Positions 19,290 through 27,578 of a DNA stretch of 34,819 bases are shown one piece after another. Positions within the stretch are counted from its first letter, which is position 1. Each line of letters begins with the position of its first letter. Both the position numbers and the translations under genes were made by a program. Under the pieces are notes generated by a model, which saw nothing but the letters and a program-made list of their open reading frames with translations, did not search any database and was not told the origin of the DNA. Origin of the DNA: Pseudomonadota bacterium (GTDB taxonomy: Bacteria > Pseudomonadota > Gammaproteobacteria > Pseudomonadales > Moraxellaceae); NCBI GenBank assembly GCA_021833365.1, contig JAKBFV010000022.1:1-34819 (forward strand), given 5' to 3'.

Positions 19290-19663
19290 TATCTTGCTGT
19301 CGTCTCTGCAATCAGCACATCGGCTGGGATGCCAAGCTTACGGTGCAATTTCCGGATCATGGCCAGCGTCAGCAGCGGGCGCTTGCGGTTCAGGATTTCG
19401 TCAACACGATGACTCTTACCGATCATGGGCTCAAGATCTTTGACGGACAGTCTGCTCTGATCCATACGGAATTTGATGACTTCCACCGGATCAGGAGCCG
19501 TGATGGGCATGTGCTTGGCTTCGTAGGCCTGCACCAGCATGGCCAGGATATCGAAACGATCACCCTCCGGCGTGCCTAGGTCAAGGGCGAATTCCATCAA
19601 GACCGTCATCTCTTTGAGCGTGGTCCTGTAGTCTGCTTCGGTATAGATAGGGCGGATTTCCAT
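19289..19663 (-). CDS. HigA-type antitoxin / XRE-like transcriptional regulator (orphan)
   Basis: The 124-residue protein resembles HigA-type antitoxins that pair with HigB mRNA-interferase toxins. The N-terminal part (MEIRPIYTEADY, then ALDLGTPEGDRFDIL) is typical of this subfamily. The C-terminal helix-turn-helix runs from about DPVEVIKFRMDQSRLSVKDL through HRVDEILNRKRPL. Start selection is clear because GGAGG lies 5 nt before the ATG at 19663. The longer frame to 19771 has no such site. In intact loci a HigB gene of about 100 codons lies directly upstream. Here the upstream 180 bp carry stops in every frame and nothing HigB-like. The gene lies just downstream of tRNA-Asn, a common integration site. 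Confidence 0.85.
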   Translation of the reverse strand: MEIRPIYTEADYRTTLKEMTVLMEFALDLGTPEGDRFDILAMLVQAYEAKHMPITAPDPVEVIKFRMDQSRLSVKDLEPMIGKSHRVDEILNRKRPLLTLAMIRKLHRKLGIPADVLIAETTAR

Positions 19664-19844
19664 GTTTTCCTCCGTGGTTATCGACACCCTCCCCGGCCTG
19701 AAGCTGGAGATTCCTACGGCGCCACGCATGGATGACTCCGCCCATAGTCGCTTCGGTGGGTTCCCGCGCATCTTTTAGAAAGCAGAAATCTGACGCTAGC
19801 CTCCTGGTCGGCGCTTCATCGCCACCCTGAATGTTAGACTCTGG

Positions 19845-21011
19845 TTAGCCATGTCCGAGCAGTTTGTGCAAGGTCTCGGCGATGATACGATCGGCGGCTT
19901 TGCTGGCATCCGTGAGCTCACGATCATAGATCGTGGTGACATAGCTGGCTGATGCCGCACTGACTTTAGATTGCAATACATCCTGGCCTTGCTCCTGATC
20001 GCTATCGATATCAACAGTCATCGACATTCCGGGTCGTAAAGGATGTCTTTGCAACTCCTCGCGATTCAGGCTGATGCGCACCGGGATACGTTCAACGATG
20101 TGGATGTAGTTACCTGTCGAGTTATCGGGTGGAAAAAGACTGAACGTGCTGCCCCCAGCCGGCTCAATGCCTAAAACCTGACCATGATAAGTATGCTCTT
20201 CGACATGACTCGCAGCGACCATGATGACCGGCTGCCCAGGTCGCAGATGCCGCATATCAGTTTCCCGGATATTGGCAGTGACCCAGAGATCCTGCAAAGG
20301 GATGATATTCATCAGCAACTGCCCAGTGGTGACATTCTCACCTGCTTGGATGCGCCGGTTGGCAATATAACCGTCGACAGGAGCACGTGTACGGGCACGA
20401 TAAAACTGAATATAGCTGGTCATGAAAGCGGCGCGCTTTTGCAACACCTGCGGATGCTCGGCGACCGTGGTATGCGCAATTTCAGCCCATGCTTTCTCAT
20501 ACTTGGCCTGCGCTGCCTCCATCTGGCGATGCACAATGGTGATGTCGGCCTGGGTGTCACTGACCTTGATCTGAGAAACGGCGCCGCCCTCTGCGGCTTC
20601 GGTATAGCGTCGCAAATCTTCGCTGAGTTTTTCCTGTTCCGCCCGTAATGTGCTGATCTCACGGGCATCCTGATCGGACTGCTCGACGGCACTGTAAATC
20701 TGCCGCACCGCATCAGCCAGGGCGGCAGCATCGCCATTCATGCGCTGTCGTGACAGGCTTTGTTCTTCATCGACCAACACCTGCCCTGCCCGCACCGGCA
20801 TACTGTTGTCGACATGCACCTGCGTGATGACACCCGGCACCAGGGCTTGCACGGGGATGACATTGCCAGCGACGTAGGCATCGTCGCTGCGAATATGCCG
20901 ACTAAGAAACAGCCCATCATAGATCCAGGCCAGGATCAGCATCAGAAGTATCAGGACCAGAACATGACTCAGACGGCGATAACGGGTTTTCCTGCGTTCA
21001 CGATGACTCAT
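19845..21011 (-). CDS. HlyD/EmrA-family membrane fusion protein of a multidrug efflux system
   Basis: The roughly 388-residue periplasmic adaptor has one N-terminal membrane helix (about residues 15-37) followed by the EmrA-like DDAYVAGNVIPVQALVPG. A lipoyl half-motif, a long coiled-coil hairpin (about 75-200) and a beta-barrel domain (YIANRRIQAGENVTTGQLL) follow. It should bridge the inner-membrane MFS pump and the outer-membrane channel encoded upstream. The frame opens with a GTG at 21020 overlapping the previous stop. The ATG at 21011 has GGAG at proper spacing and is preferred. It is the last gene of the three-gene operon. Confidence 0.92.
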   Translation of the reverse strand: MSHRERRKTRYRRLSHVLVLILLMLILAWIYDGLFLSRHIRSDDAYVAGNVIPVQALVPGVITQVHVDNSMPVRAGQVLVDEEQSLSRQRMNGDAAALADAVRQIYSAVEQSDQDAREISTLRAEQEKLSEDLRRYTEAAEGGAVSQIKVSDTQADITIVHRQMEAAQAKYEKAWAEIAHTTVAEHPQVLQKRAAFMTSYIQFYRARTRAPVDGYIANRRIQAGENVTTGQLLMNIIPLQDLWVTANIRETDMRHLRPGQPVIMVAASHVEEHTYHGQVLGIEPAGGSTFSLFPPDNSTGNYIHIVERIPVRISLNREELQRHPLRPGMSMTVDIDSDQEQGQDVLQSKVSAASASYVTTIYDRELTDASKAADRIIAETLHKLLGHG

Positions 21012-21016
21012 GGTGA

Positions 21017-22390
21017 TCACTCTCCGCCGCCAAGATCTGTGGCCGTATCCGTAAGGGCATCCAGCCAGAGCAAACGTTCCTGCAAATAAGCGATATCAGC
21101 GATGACTGTCGCCCGTTCGGCGCTGACAAGCTCCTGGCGAGCAGTGATACCGCTGTCAAAGCCACGCTGTGCGATGGCGAGCAAGCGCGTCTGTCGATGC
21201 CGATAGGTCTTCAGGTCCTCGAGCTTGTAGCGACTCTGCTGCAGTTGCGATAGATCCGTGGCGACCGCCTGAGCTGCATGCAGAAGACTATCGTTATAGG
21301 CGTAGACCGCTGCGGCATAATCCGCCGCACTGGCATGGTACTGGGCGTCGAGGGCGCCGCCTTCAAAAATGGGCAGATGAATGGCTGGCCCGAGGGCGTA
21401 ACCCGAGCTTCGTGCGCTCAGCAGACGATCCAGACCGATGCTGTCAAAACCGAGCATGGCGCGCAAATCGATATTTGGATAATACTGCGTGACCGCGAAC
21501 TTCTGCCGATGTGCTGCCGCGCGCACCCGCCACAGGGCCATCTGGATATCCGGGCGGGAAGCCAGCCTGTCGAGATCGATGCGCTGCGGCAGCGGCAGAT
21601 CATCGACATTGGCCACCTGCAAACTGGTGGGAGGAGGCGCGACGGAAGGTGCCTGTCCGATCAAGGTCATCAAGGCCCATTGCAAAGCCGCATATCGTTG
21701 CTGGAGATCGCGTTGCTGCGCCAAAATCTTGTCCCGTTCGCCTTGCTGGGCGAGCAGCTGCGATAAAGGCGCCGTGCCGGCCTGTACAGCACTGCGGCTG
21801 ATGCGAGTAGCTGTCGTCGCCAGATCGAGCAAGCGCTGTTGGCGCTCGAGCAGCCAAGCCGCACTCTGCCAAGCGAAATAGGTCTTGATCAAAGCTGCGG
21901 TGAGCAGAAGTCGGCTCCAGCGTTCACTCGCCTGCGCTAGTTGTGCCTGATCGCTGGCGATAGCCGTCAGATCCCGATACTCCCCCCAAAAATCGAGATG
22001 GTAGTCGATATCCAGTGGGCTGAATGCGGCGTAGTCATACGTCTGGCCATTGTAGATGGCGCGCGCGCCGTTATAGGAATTGCGCAAATTCTCGAGGTCA
22101 GCGTGTGCTTGTGCGTGCGGCCAAAGTTGGGCCCCAGCCTGGTCGATGCGATATTGCGCCGCTTGCATGCGCGCATGTGCCTGCGCCAGGCTCAGATTGT
22201 CATGCCAGGCCATGGTCAACCAGGTTTGCAAGCATGGGTCGTGGAAAATAGACCACCAGGCAGGTGTCAGCCCAGGTCCCGCAGGTGCCGGCACCACCAG
22301 CGAGGTCAGCACAGGCGGCGGATCTTGCAGCCGAGGGACACAAGCCACCAGAGTGAGGAACCAAGGTAGCAAGAGCAGTGATTTGTTCAT
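21017..22390 (-). CDS. Outer-membrane efflux lipoprotein (TolC/NodT/OprM family)
   Basis: The 457-residue protein has a lipoprotein signal ending in LVAC (Cys17), so it should be lipid-anchored in the outer membrane. Two repeated OEP domains follow, with PAWWSIFHDPCLQTW-like sequence at the start, which is typical of NodT-type outer-membrane factors (..WW..F.DP.L..L). Internal repeats around ASERWSRLLLTAALIKTYF and QQSRYKLEDLKTYRHRQ form the alpha-helical tunnel. Its ATG overlaps the pump stop codon (ATGA, 22387-22390), with GGAGG upstream. Having its own channel in the operon, the system need not borrow a shared TolC. Confidence 0.93.
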   Translation of the reverse strand: MNKSLLLLPWFLTLVACVPRLQDPPPVLTSLVVPAPAGPGLTPAWWSIFHDPCLQTWLTMAWHDNLSLAQAHARMQAAQYRIDQAGAQLWPHAQAHADLENLRNSYNGARAIYNGQTYDYAAFSPLDIDYHLDFWGEYRDLTAIASDQAQLAQASERWSRLLLTAALIKTYFAWQSAAWLLERQQRLLDLATTATRISRSAVQAGTAPLSQLLAQQGERDKILAQQRDLQQRYAALQWALMTLIGQAPSVAPPPTSLQVANVDDLPLPQRIDLDRLASRPDIQMALWRVRAAAHRQKFAVTQYYPNIDLRAMLGFDSIGLDRLLSARSSGYALGPAIHLPIFEGGALDAQYHASAADYAAAVYAYNDSLLHAAQAVATDLSQLQQSRYKLEDLKTYRHRQTRLLAIAQRGFDSGITARQELVSAERATVIADIAYLQERLLWLDALTDTATDLGGGE

Positions 22391-23982
22391 ACATCCTCCC
22401 CCATCGTCTCGATGAGGCGCTCAAGGTCGTCGACGTGGCGTGAGAAATGAAAAGTACTGGCGAGCCACACCATGACGGCCAGCAACACAAAGCCCTCAGC
22501 GAGCTGCTGAAACATGATATGAAAGGTCAACCAGCCACTTTCCTGCAGAAGACGCTCCTGCAGGCGATGAAAAATCGGTGTGCCAGGCTGTGGAACAGTG
22601 TTCGACAAGCCCTGTAGAAAGGCCATCATGCCAGCCGGGCTGGAGGTGGTCAGGCGGTTGCGCGCCAGATCAGCCGCCCGATCCCAGAGAATATCGGACA
22701 AGGCGATCGACCAGGCGGTTGCGATATTGCGCACGGCATTGATGACATCGATGGCATGTACCTGCTGAGCCGCTGGCACATTGCTCAGGATGATGGCATT
22801 CATCGGCGTCAAAAAGTAACCGAGCGCGACCCCTTCGAGCAGCTGCGGCCAAAACAGGGTGTCCCAGGTGGCTGGGCGGATATATTCACCCATCCAGAAA
22901 AAACATAGAGCAAAGATGAGCAAGGCCAGGGACGCCAGAAGACGTGGATCATAGCCATGTTGAATCATGAAATGGGCATGCAGGCTCAAGGGTTTGGAGC
23001 CGAGCAAAAGCGGCAGGAAGAGCAGGCCCGCATGCCAGGGGGTATACGCATCGATGGCCTGCAGACGCAGGATATACTGGACCACCGAGCCCTGAATGCC
23101 CATAAAAGCCAGACACAGCAGCAGCAGCCCGAAACTGAAATTGCGCCGCCGAAACAGGGAAACATCGATGCAGTGCTCGCCGCCACGGTCACGGTCATAC
23201 CGAATCCAGAAAAAGCAGATCAGAATCGCTGTGCCGCTGAACAGATAGAAAGAAGCTATCTCATGCCCGCTCAGATCCGTCAGAATCCCCAGATTCAAAC
23301 CCGTCTGCAGGGCAAGAATGATGGCCGCCAGGTGCACCCACGCTGACAGTTGCCTGCTGCTCGCTGGCGAGACCTCCATCTCTTTTTTTTGTTGCGGCGC
23401 CAAGGCCCAGATGATTGCCGCGATGAGCACGGACAACGCCGAAAAAAGGATGAACAGATAACGCCAGTCATCGAGCTGATAGGCAAAATAGCCGCCAAGA
23501 GCCGGCCCGATAGAAAAGGGCACAAAGGCGATCAAGCCCCAGAACGCCGTCGCGATACGATGCTTGCCCTGACGGTACTGCTGTAGCAGAAGCGTCAGTG
23601 ACGGCGCCATACTGAGCCCGGCCGCCAAACCTTGGAGCAGACGGCAAACGACATAGCCCGGATAGAAAGATAGCGAGGCTATAACCCCAAGGCCGCTCGC
23701 GGCAAAGGTCAGATAAGCAGCGATGGCCAGAGATCTCGCGCCCAAGCTTCGCATCAAGGGGCGAGCGATCAAGATGGCGAGCCCCATACAGGCAACATAG
23801 TTGCACTGCCCCCAGGCGGCATAGGGTACGGCGCGTCCCAGGCTGCCAGCGACATTCGGCAACATCGGTAGAAAAGCTCCTGCCCCCAGCAGGACGAGAA
23901 TATGACCGCAGGCGAGAGCGCCATTGAGTAGAAAAAATGGCAACACTGGCAGTTTACGGGTGTAGCGATGCCAGGCTCTCAT
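22387..23982 (-). CDS. MFS efflux pump, DHA2 (EmrB/FarB-like) family
   Basis: The 531-residue protein has about 14 predicted membrane helices, matching the DHA2 drug:H+ antiporters. A family-like segment RLLQGLAAGLSMAPSLTLL corresponds to motif C surroundings (R.LQG.g.g...P). The N-terminal helix begins after a basic stretch (RYTRKLPV). Together with the adaptor and outer-membrane genes downstream it forms a complete EmrAB-TolC-like assembly that exports hydrophobic compounds from the cytosol to the exterior. Pump-first gene order differs from emrAB. No regulator gene is adjacent except the unrelated divergent clcA. The motif-A Asp pattern after TM2 (RPLMRSLGARS) is degenerate. Confidence 0.9.
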   Translation of the reverse strand: MRAWHRYTRKLPVLPFFLLNGALACGHILVLLGAGAFLPMLPNVAGSLGRAVPYAAWGQCNYVACMGLAILIARPLMRSLGARSLAIAAYLTFAASGLGVIASLSFYPGYVVCRLLQGLAAGLSMAPSLTLLLQQYRQGKHRIATAFWGLIAFVPFSIGPALGGYFAYQLDDWRYLFILFSALSVLIAAIIWALAPQQKKEMEVSPASSRQLSAWVHLAAIILALQTGLNLGILTDLSGHEIASFYLFSGTAILICFFWIRYDRDRGGEHCIDVSLFRRRNFSFGLLLLCLAFMGIQGSVVQYILRLQAIDAYTPWHAGLLFLPLLLGSKPLSLHAHFMIQHGYDPRLLASLALLIFALCFFWMGEYIRPATWDTLFWPQLLEGVALGYFLTPMNAIILSNVPAAQQVHAIDVINAVRNIATAWSIALSDILWDRAADLARNRLTTSSPAGMMAFLQGLSNTVPQPGTPIFHRLQERLLQESGWLTFHIMFQQLAEGFVLLAVMVWLASTFHFSRHVDDLERLIETMGEDV

Positions 23983-24311
23983 GGGTGCGATGGGCAGGAA
24001 AAATCACAAACCCCATCCCTGTACTCACCACCACTGACTCGTACGATCATACTCATCCGCCACCTTTAGCTCACGACTGAAAGGCGGCCATTCTAGGCGG
24101 ACCGGACAGCGCACACCACAAAAACATCATGATATGATATATTTATTATTCAAATAGTACGCACCATCCCCCCCCACGATGCGCGCGCCGCTGCGGCTTT
24201 GGGTGGAACTGCGCTGAGCATTTGGCGCTGACCTGATGCTATAATCTCACCGGCATCAGCGGCCATCACCGATGCCGCCACTTGAGACTGTGAAGCTGCG
24301 ATGGAGTCGTC
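23983..24311. promoter_or_regulatory. Divergent control region of the efflux operon and clcA
   Basis: This 329-bp gene-free gap holds divergent promoters. An extended -10 box TGCTATAAT (24237-24245) points toward clcA. A perfect 5+5 bp inverted repeat (ATCAT, GAT, ATGAT; 24126-24138) sits in an AT-rich block (24126-24157) suited to the efflux promoter. A run of eight C is at 24168-24175. The clcA leader can form a 7-bp stem (CGGCATC at 24251-24257 with GATGCCG at 24271-24277). I see no gene here. Confidence 0.5.
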
Positions 24312-25697
24312 GTGAATCACCCCTGGTCAAGGATCTATCAGCGTATCTCGATCTACCGATGGCATGATCCATCGACTTGGCTGGAACGTGGGATCGTTTG
24401 GATCTATGCCATCCTCGTCGGGCTCGTCGTCAGCTTCTATGTACGCTTGAGCGAAGAGGCTCTCGTCGGCTACCGCTGGTGTCAACAGCACCTCGGCTAT
24501 GGCCTTCTCGCCCTCACCCCACTGGGCACGATGTTCATCGTGTTTTGTGTCCGCCGTTATTATCCTGGCAGCGAAGGCTCCGGCATTCCGCAGGTCATCG
24601 CCGCCTTGCGTGACACACGCCGTCTGGCGCAGCTACGCGGCCTGGTATCGCTGCCTATCGCCCTCGCCAAGATCCTTCTCGGTGCTTGCGCCATCGCGCT
24701 CGGCTTATCGACGGGACGCGAAGGTCCTTGTGTGCAGATCGCCGCATCCCTGATGCGGCAATGCACACGCTGGCTACCTGGGTCTTCGCGACTGCAGCCC
24801 GATCAGCTCATGCTGGCAGGAGGTGCCGCGGGGATCGCCGGTGCCTTCAACACGCCTCTGGCCGGCATCGTCTTTGCCATTGAAGAACTCTCGCGTCAGT
24901 TCGAGGAAGGCACCAGTGGCGTCCTGCTGACGGCGATCATCCTCGCCGGCATGGTCTCGACGTCACTGCTGGGCAACGGCTTGTATTTTGGGCATGTGCG
25001 CATCCACACCCAGGCTCATCTCATCACGGACGTCTTCATGTGCGCCCTGGTCTGTGGTGTCTGTGGCGGTCTTTTTGCACAGCTTTTTATTTTTGCCGCC
25101 CAAAAATCACGTTTTTTTCGCTATTGGAAGTCCGAGCACCCCTATATCAACGCAGCTACCTGCGGTGCGGCCGTGGCACTTCTTGCGTTGTTCACCGCTG
25201 GCAGCGTCAATGGCTCCGGCTATGACGTGACTCACGATATGCTCATGCACGGGCAGCAAGTGAGTCTGAGCTTCGCTCCCCTCAAGGCCCTGGCGACCTG
25301 GCTATCCTTTCATAGCGGCGTACCTGGCGGACTCTTTGCGCCAACACTGGCCATCGGCGCCGGCATCGGTCGAGATCTGCAAGCCGTGCTCGCCGGTGAC
25401 GCCAATCTGCTCTATGTGCTCGCCATGGCTGGATTTCTGGCGGCGGTGACACAAGCCCCGATTACCGCCAGTGTCATCGTCATGGAGATGATCGACGGAC
25501 ATACCACGGTTATGGGCTTGCTGGCGGTCACCCTGCTGTCTTCGCTGATCGCACGCATCTTCAGTCCGCCGCTTTATGCGACCCTGGCGTTGAATTACCT
25601 CGCGGCAACCAACGCTCTTCCAGCAGCGTCAGAATCGCTGCCAGCAGTCGTTCAGGATCAGGCGGACAACCCGGCAGATAAGCATCGACCGGTATGA
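24312..25697 (+). CDS. clcA: ClC-family H+/Cl- antiporter
   Basis: The 461-residue membrane protein matches bacterial ClC exchange transporters. The anion-pathway motifs are GSGIP at 89-93, GREGP at 135-139 with the gating Glu137, and GGLFAPTLA near residue 340. EE at 191-192 corresponds to the internal proton glutamate of E. coli ClcA (Glu203 region). Two-for-one Cl-/H+ exchange rather than channel activity is therefore expected. E. coli ClcA supports extreme acid resistance. The start is GTG at 24312 with GGAG 5 nt upstream. An ATG at 24301 runs into an immediate stop. The last 137 bp overlap the convergent hyfI-like gene. Confidence 0.93.
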   Translation: MNHPWSRIYQRISIYRWHDPSTWLERGIVWIYAILVGLVVSFYVRLSEEALVGYRWCQQHLGYGLLALTPLGTMFIVFCVRRYYPGSEGSGIPQVIAALRDTRRLAQLRGLVSLPIALAKILLGACAIALGLSTGREGPCVQIAASLMRQCTRWLPGSSRLQPDQLMLAGGAAGIAGAFNTPLAGIVFAIEELSRQFEEGTSGVLLTAIILAGMVSTSLLGNGLYFGHVRIHTQAHLITDVFMCALVCGVCGGLFAQLFIFAAQKSRFFRYWKSEHPYINAATCGAAVALLALFTAGSVNGSGYDVTHDMLMHGQQVSLSFAPLKALATWLSFHSGVPGGLFAPTLAIGAGIGRDLQAVLAGDANLLYVLAMAGFLAAVTQAPITASVIVMEMIDGHTTVMGLLAVTLLSSLIARIFSPPLYATLALNYLAATNALPAASESLPAVVQDQADNPADKHRPV

Positions 25698-26091
25698 GAT
25701 CACCGATACCGGCCTCACAGGCATAAGTCTTGGCAAAGACGCCGCCATCACGCGGACAATCCCCCATGGCGAGCACCATCTTCGGTGTCGGCATGGCCTG
25801 ATAGGTGCGCCGCAAAGGCTCGATCATGGCGCGGCTGACGGGCCCTGTGATCAGGAGCAGATCGGCATGTCGTGGGCTGGCGACGAAACGCACCCCCTGG
25901 GCTTCGAGATTGTAAAAGGGGTTGTGCAAGGCTTGTATCTCGAGCTCACAGGCATTGCAGGAGCCGGCATCGAGATGACGGATGAATAAGGAGCGCCCAA
26001 GCAGGGCGCGTATATCACGAGTCGATTCGGGGAGAAGAGGCTCCTCGGTCAGATTACCCCACTGCCCTATCTTGCGTAGATATTTCCACAT
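25561..26091 (-). CDS. hyfI: Hydrogenase-4/complex I-type small Fe-S subunit (HyfI/HycG/NuoB-like)
   Basis: The 176-residue protein belongs to the NuoB/HycG family, which holds the proximal 4Fe-4S cluster (N2 in complex I). The four ligands are visible: Cys45 and Cys48 in GSCNACELE, Cys112 in GDCPRDGG and Cys142 in PGCPPDPERLL. The CxxC spacing is hydrogenase-like rather than the adjacent CC of NuoB. It is shorter than HycG (about 255) because it lacks the C-terminal extension. Its start shares one base with the hyfG stop (TGATG), showing coupling. The 3' end overlaps clcA on the other strand. It is the last gene of the operon. Confidence 0.92.
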   Translation of the reverse strand: MWKYLRKIGQWGNLTEEPLLPESTRDIRALLGRSLFIRHLDAGSCNACELEIQALHNPFYNLEAQGVRFVASPRHADLLLITGPVSRAMIEPLRRTYQAMPTPKMVLAMGDCPRDGGVFAKTYACEAGIGDLIPVDAYLPGCPPDPERLLAAILTLLEERWLPRGNSTPGSHKAAD

Positions 26092-27578
26092 CAGAGGTCA
26101 CACCCCGCATAGGCCAGATTGAATGATTTGTTGATGAGCGGAAAATCAGCGACGATATTGCCCATGATCGCCCATTCGAGAGCAGGCCAGTTATTCCAGG
26201 ACGGCTCGTGCAGATGCAGGCGCGTGAGCTTGCCAGCGACGACATGCAAGGCGCAGATGAGCTCGCCGCGCCAGGACTCGACCGCGCCCCAGGCACAGGC
26301 ATGCATCGGCAACGCCGGCAGCTCGGTCAATGTCGAGGTCTGCTCGGCCTGCAGACGCTGCGTCAGCTCCTCGAGCAACAGCAGGGAATTTTGAATCTCA
26401 TCGAAGCGGACGGCAACGCGCGCTGCCACATCGCCGCTGCCATGTAGGGCCACCGGGACGGTCAATGCCTGATAAATCCCCCAGGGCAGATCCCGGCGTA
26501 AATCCTGATCCTGGCCGGAGGCCCTCCCGACCAGACCGATGACACCACACCGCGAGGCCTGTTGCGCACTCAGACAACCGGTTCCGAGCAGACGCTCCTG
26601 TAAGCCTTCATGAGCACCATATAGATCGCACAAGGCACTGACTTCCTGACGCAAATGCGCATATTCAGCGCTCATCTCGTGTAATGCAGATGGCGCATCA
26701 CGGAGATGGACACCACCAGGCCGGATGCAGTCCATCATCAGACGGTGACCAAAATAGTGCCGCTGACCGCGTAGCCAGCGCTCCCGCAAGCTGGAAAACC
26801 AGGTCATACCCAAGGCCCAGCCAGCGTCCTGAGCCAAGGCACCGAGATCACCGAGGTGATTGGCGATGCGCTCGCGTTCCAGGAGGACTGCGCGCCACAG
26901 CTCTGCTGCCGGAGGCACGGCACACCCGGTGATTTCTTCCAGTGCTTGCGCGTAAGCCCAACTCATCGCGACCGTGCTGTCACCACAACTCCGCGCTACC
27001 AGGGGAGCCACCTCTTCGATGGGACGCTGCGTCGCCATCCATTCGATGCCCTTATGGGTGTATCCCAGCCGCTCTTCCAGGCGCAAGACCTTCTCACCGA
27101 CCACCGAAAAGCGGAAATGACCAGGTTCAATCGTGCCAGCATGCACAGGGCCGACGGCGATTTCATGCACACCCGGGCCAGTGACACGGATGAAGTTATA
27201 AGGCCGGTCCTGCCAGGGGAGACTGGCCGGTGGCACATCGCGTAAGGGGACAAACGAGGCAGGCCAGCCATGCCGCAACCAAGGACGGCGATCGACCTGC
27301 TCCCCCACCGCCAGCAACCCCGTCATCTCGGCAACCACCCTTTGCCAGCGATCGGCGGCCGGATAAAGATCGGCGATGTCAGGATAATCTTCCCCGGCAG
27401 CCAGGGACAGACTCATCACGTCATGCTGACCCGGACGTTTGACGATGGCATACAGCGTGCACGACACGGCGTCAGCATAGAGGCAGAGCAGAGTATCACC
27501 GGCTTCAGCTGCCTGCTCCAGGCTGGCACGCCAAGCCGGTGCTGACAGCGCATGGGCGACGAAGCGTGCTGGATTCAT
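26091..27578 (-). CDS. hyfG: Hydrogenase-like large subunit lacking NiFe ligands (HyfG/HycE/NuoCD-like)
   Basis: The 495-residue protein fuses a NuoC-like N-terminal domain (about 1-120) to a NuoD/hydrogenase large-subunit domain. VGPVHAGTIEPGHFRF at 142-157 and RLGYTHKGIEW at 170-180 are family signatures. The first metal motif, CGxC in HycE, reads CGDS at 198-201. The C-terminal DPCxxC is absent, and the protein simply ends DFPLINKSFNLAYAGCDL. Three of the four cysteines that hold nickel and iron are therefore missing. No cleavable C-terminal peptide exists, so no maturation protease is required. Hydrogen chemistry is unlikely. The protein may instead shape a quinone or other redox site, as NuoD does. 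It overlaps both neighbours by one base. Confidence 0.9.
   Translation of the reverse strand: MNPARFVAHALSAPAWRASLEQAAEAGDTLLCLYADAVSCTLYAIVKRPGQHDVMSLSLAAGEDYPDIADLYPAADRWQRVVAEMTGLLAVGEQVDRRPWLRHGWPASFVPLRDVPPASLPWQDRPYNFIRVTGPGVHEIAVGPVHAGTIEPGHFRFSVVGEKVLRLEERLGYTHKGIEWMATQRPIEEVAPLVARSCGDSTVAMSWAYAQALEEITGCAVPPAAELWRAVLLERERIANHLGDLGALAQDAGWALGMTWFSSLRERWLRGQRHYFGHRLMMDCIRPGGVHLRDAPSALHEMSAEYAHLRQEVSALCDLYGAHEGLQERLLGTGCLSAQQASRCGVIGLVGRASGQDQDLRRDLPWGIYQALTVPVALHGSGDVAARVAVRFDEIQNSLLLLEELTQRLQAEQTSTLTELPALPMHACAWGAVESWRGELICALHVVAGKLTRLHLHEPSWNNWPALEWAIMGNIVADFPLINKSFNLAYAGCDL

Noticed and set aside
24168-24175. Run of eight C as a possible phase-variation tract
   Set aside because: It is a single run outside any reading frame and not placed between promoter boxes. 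There is no evidence of switching.
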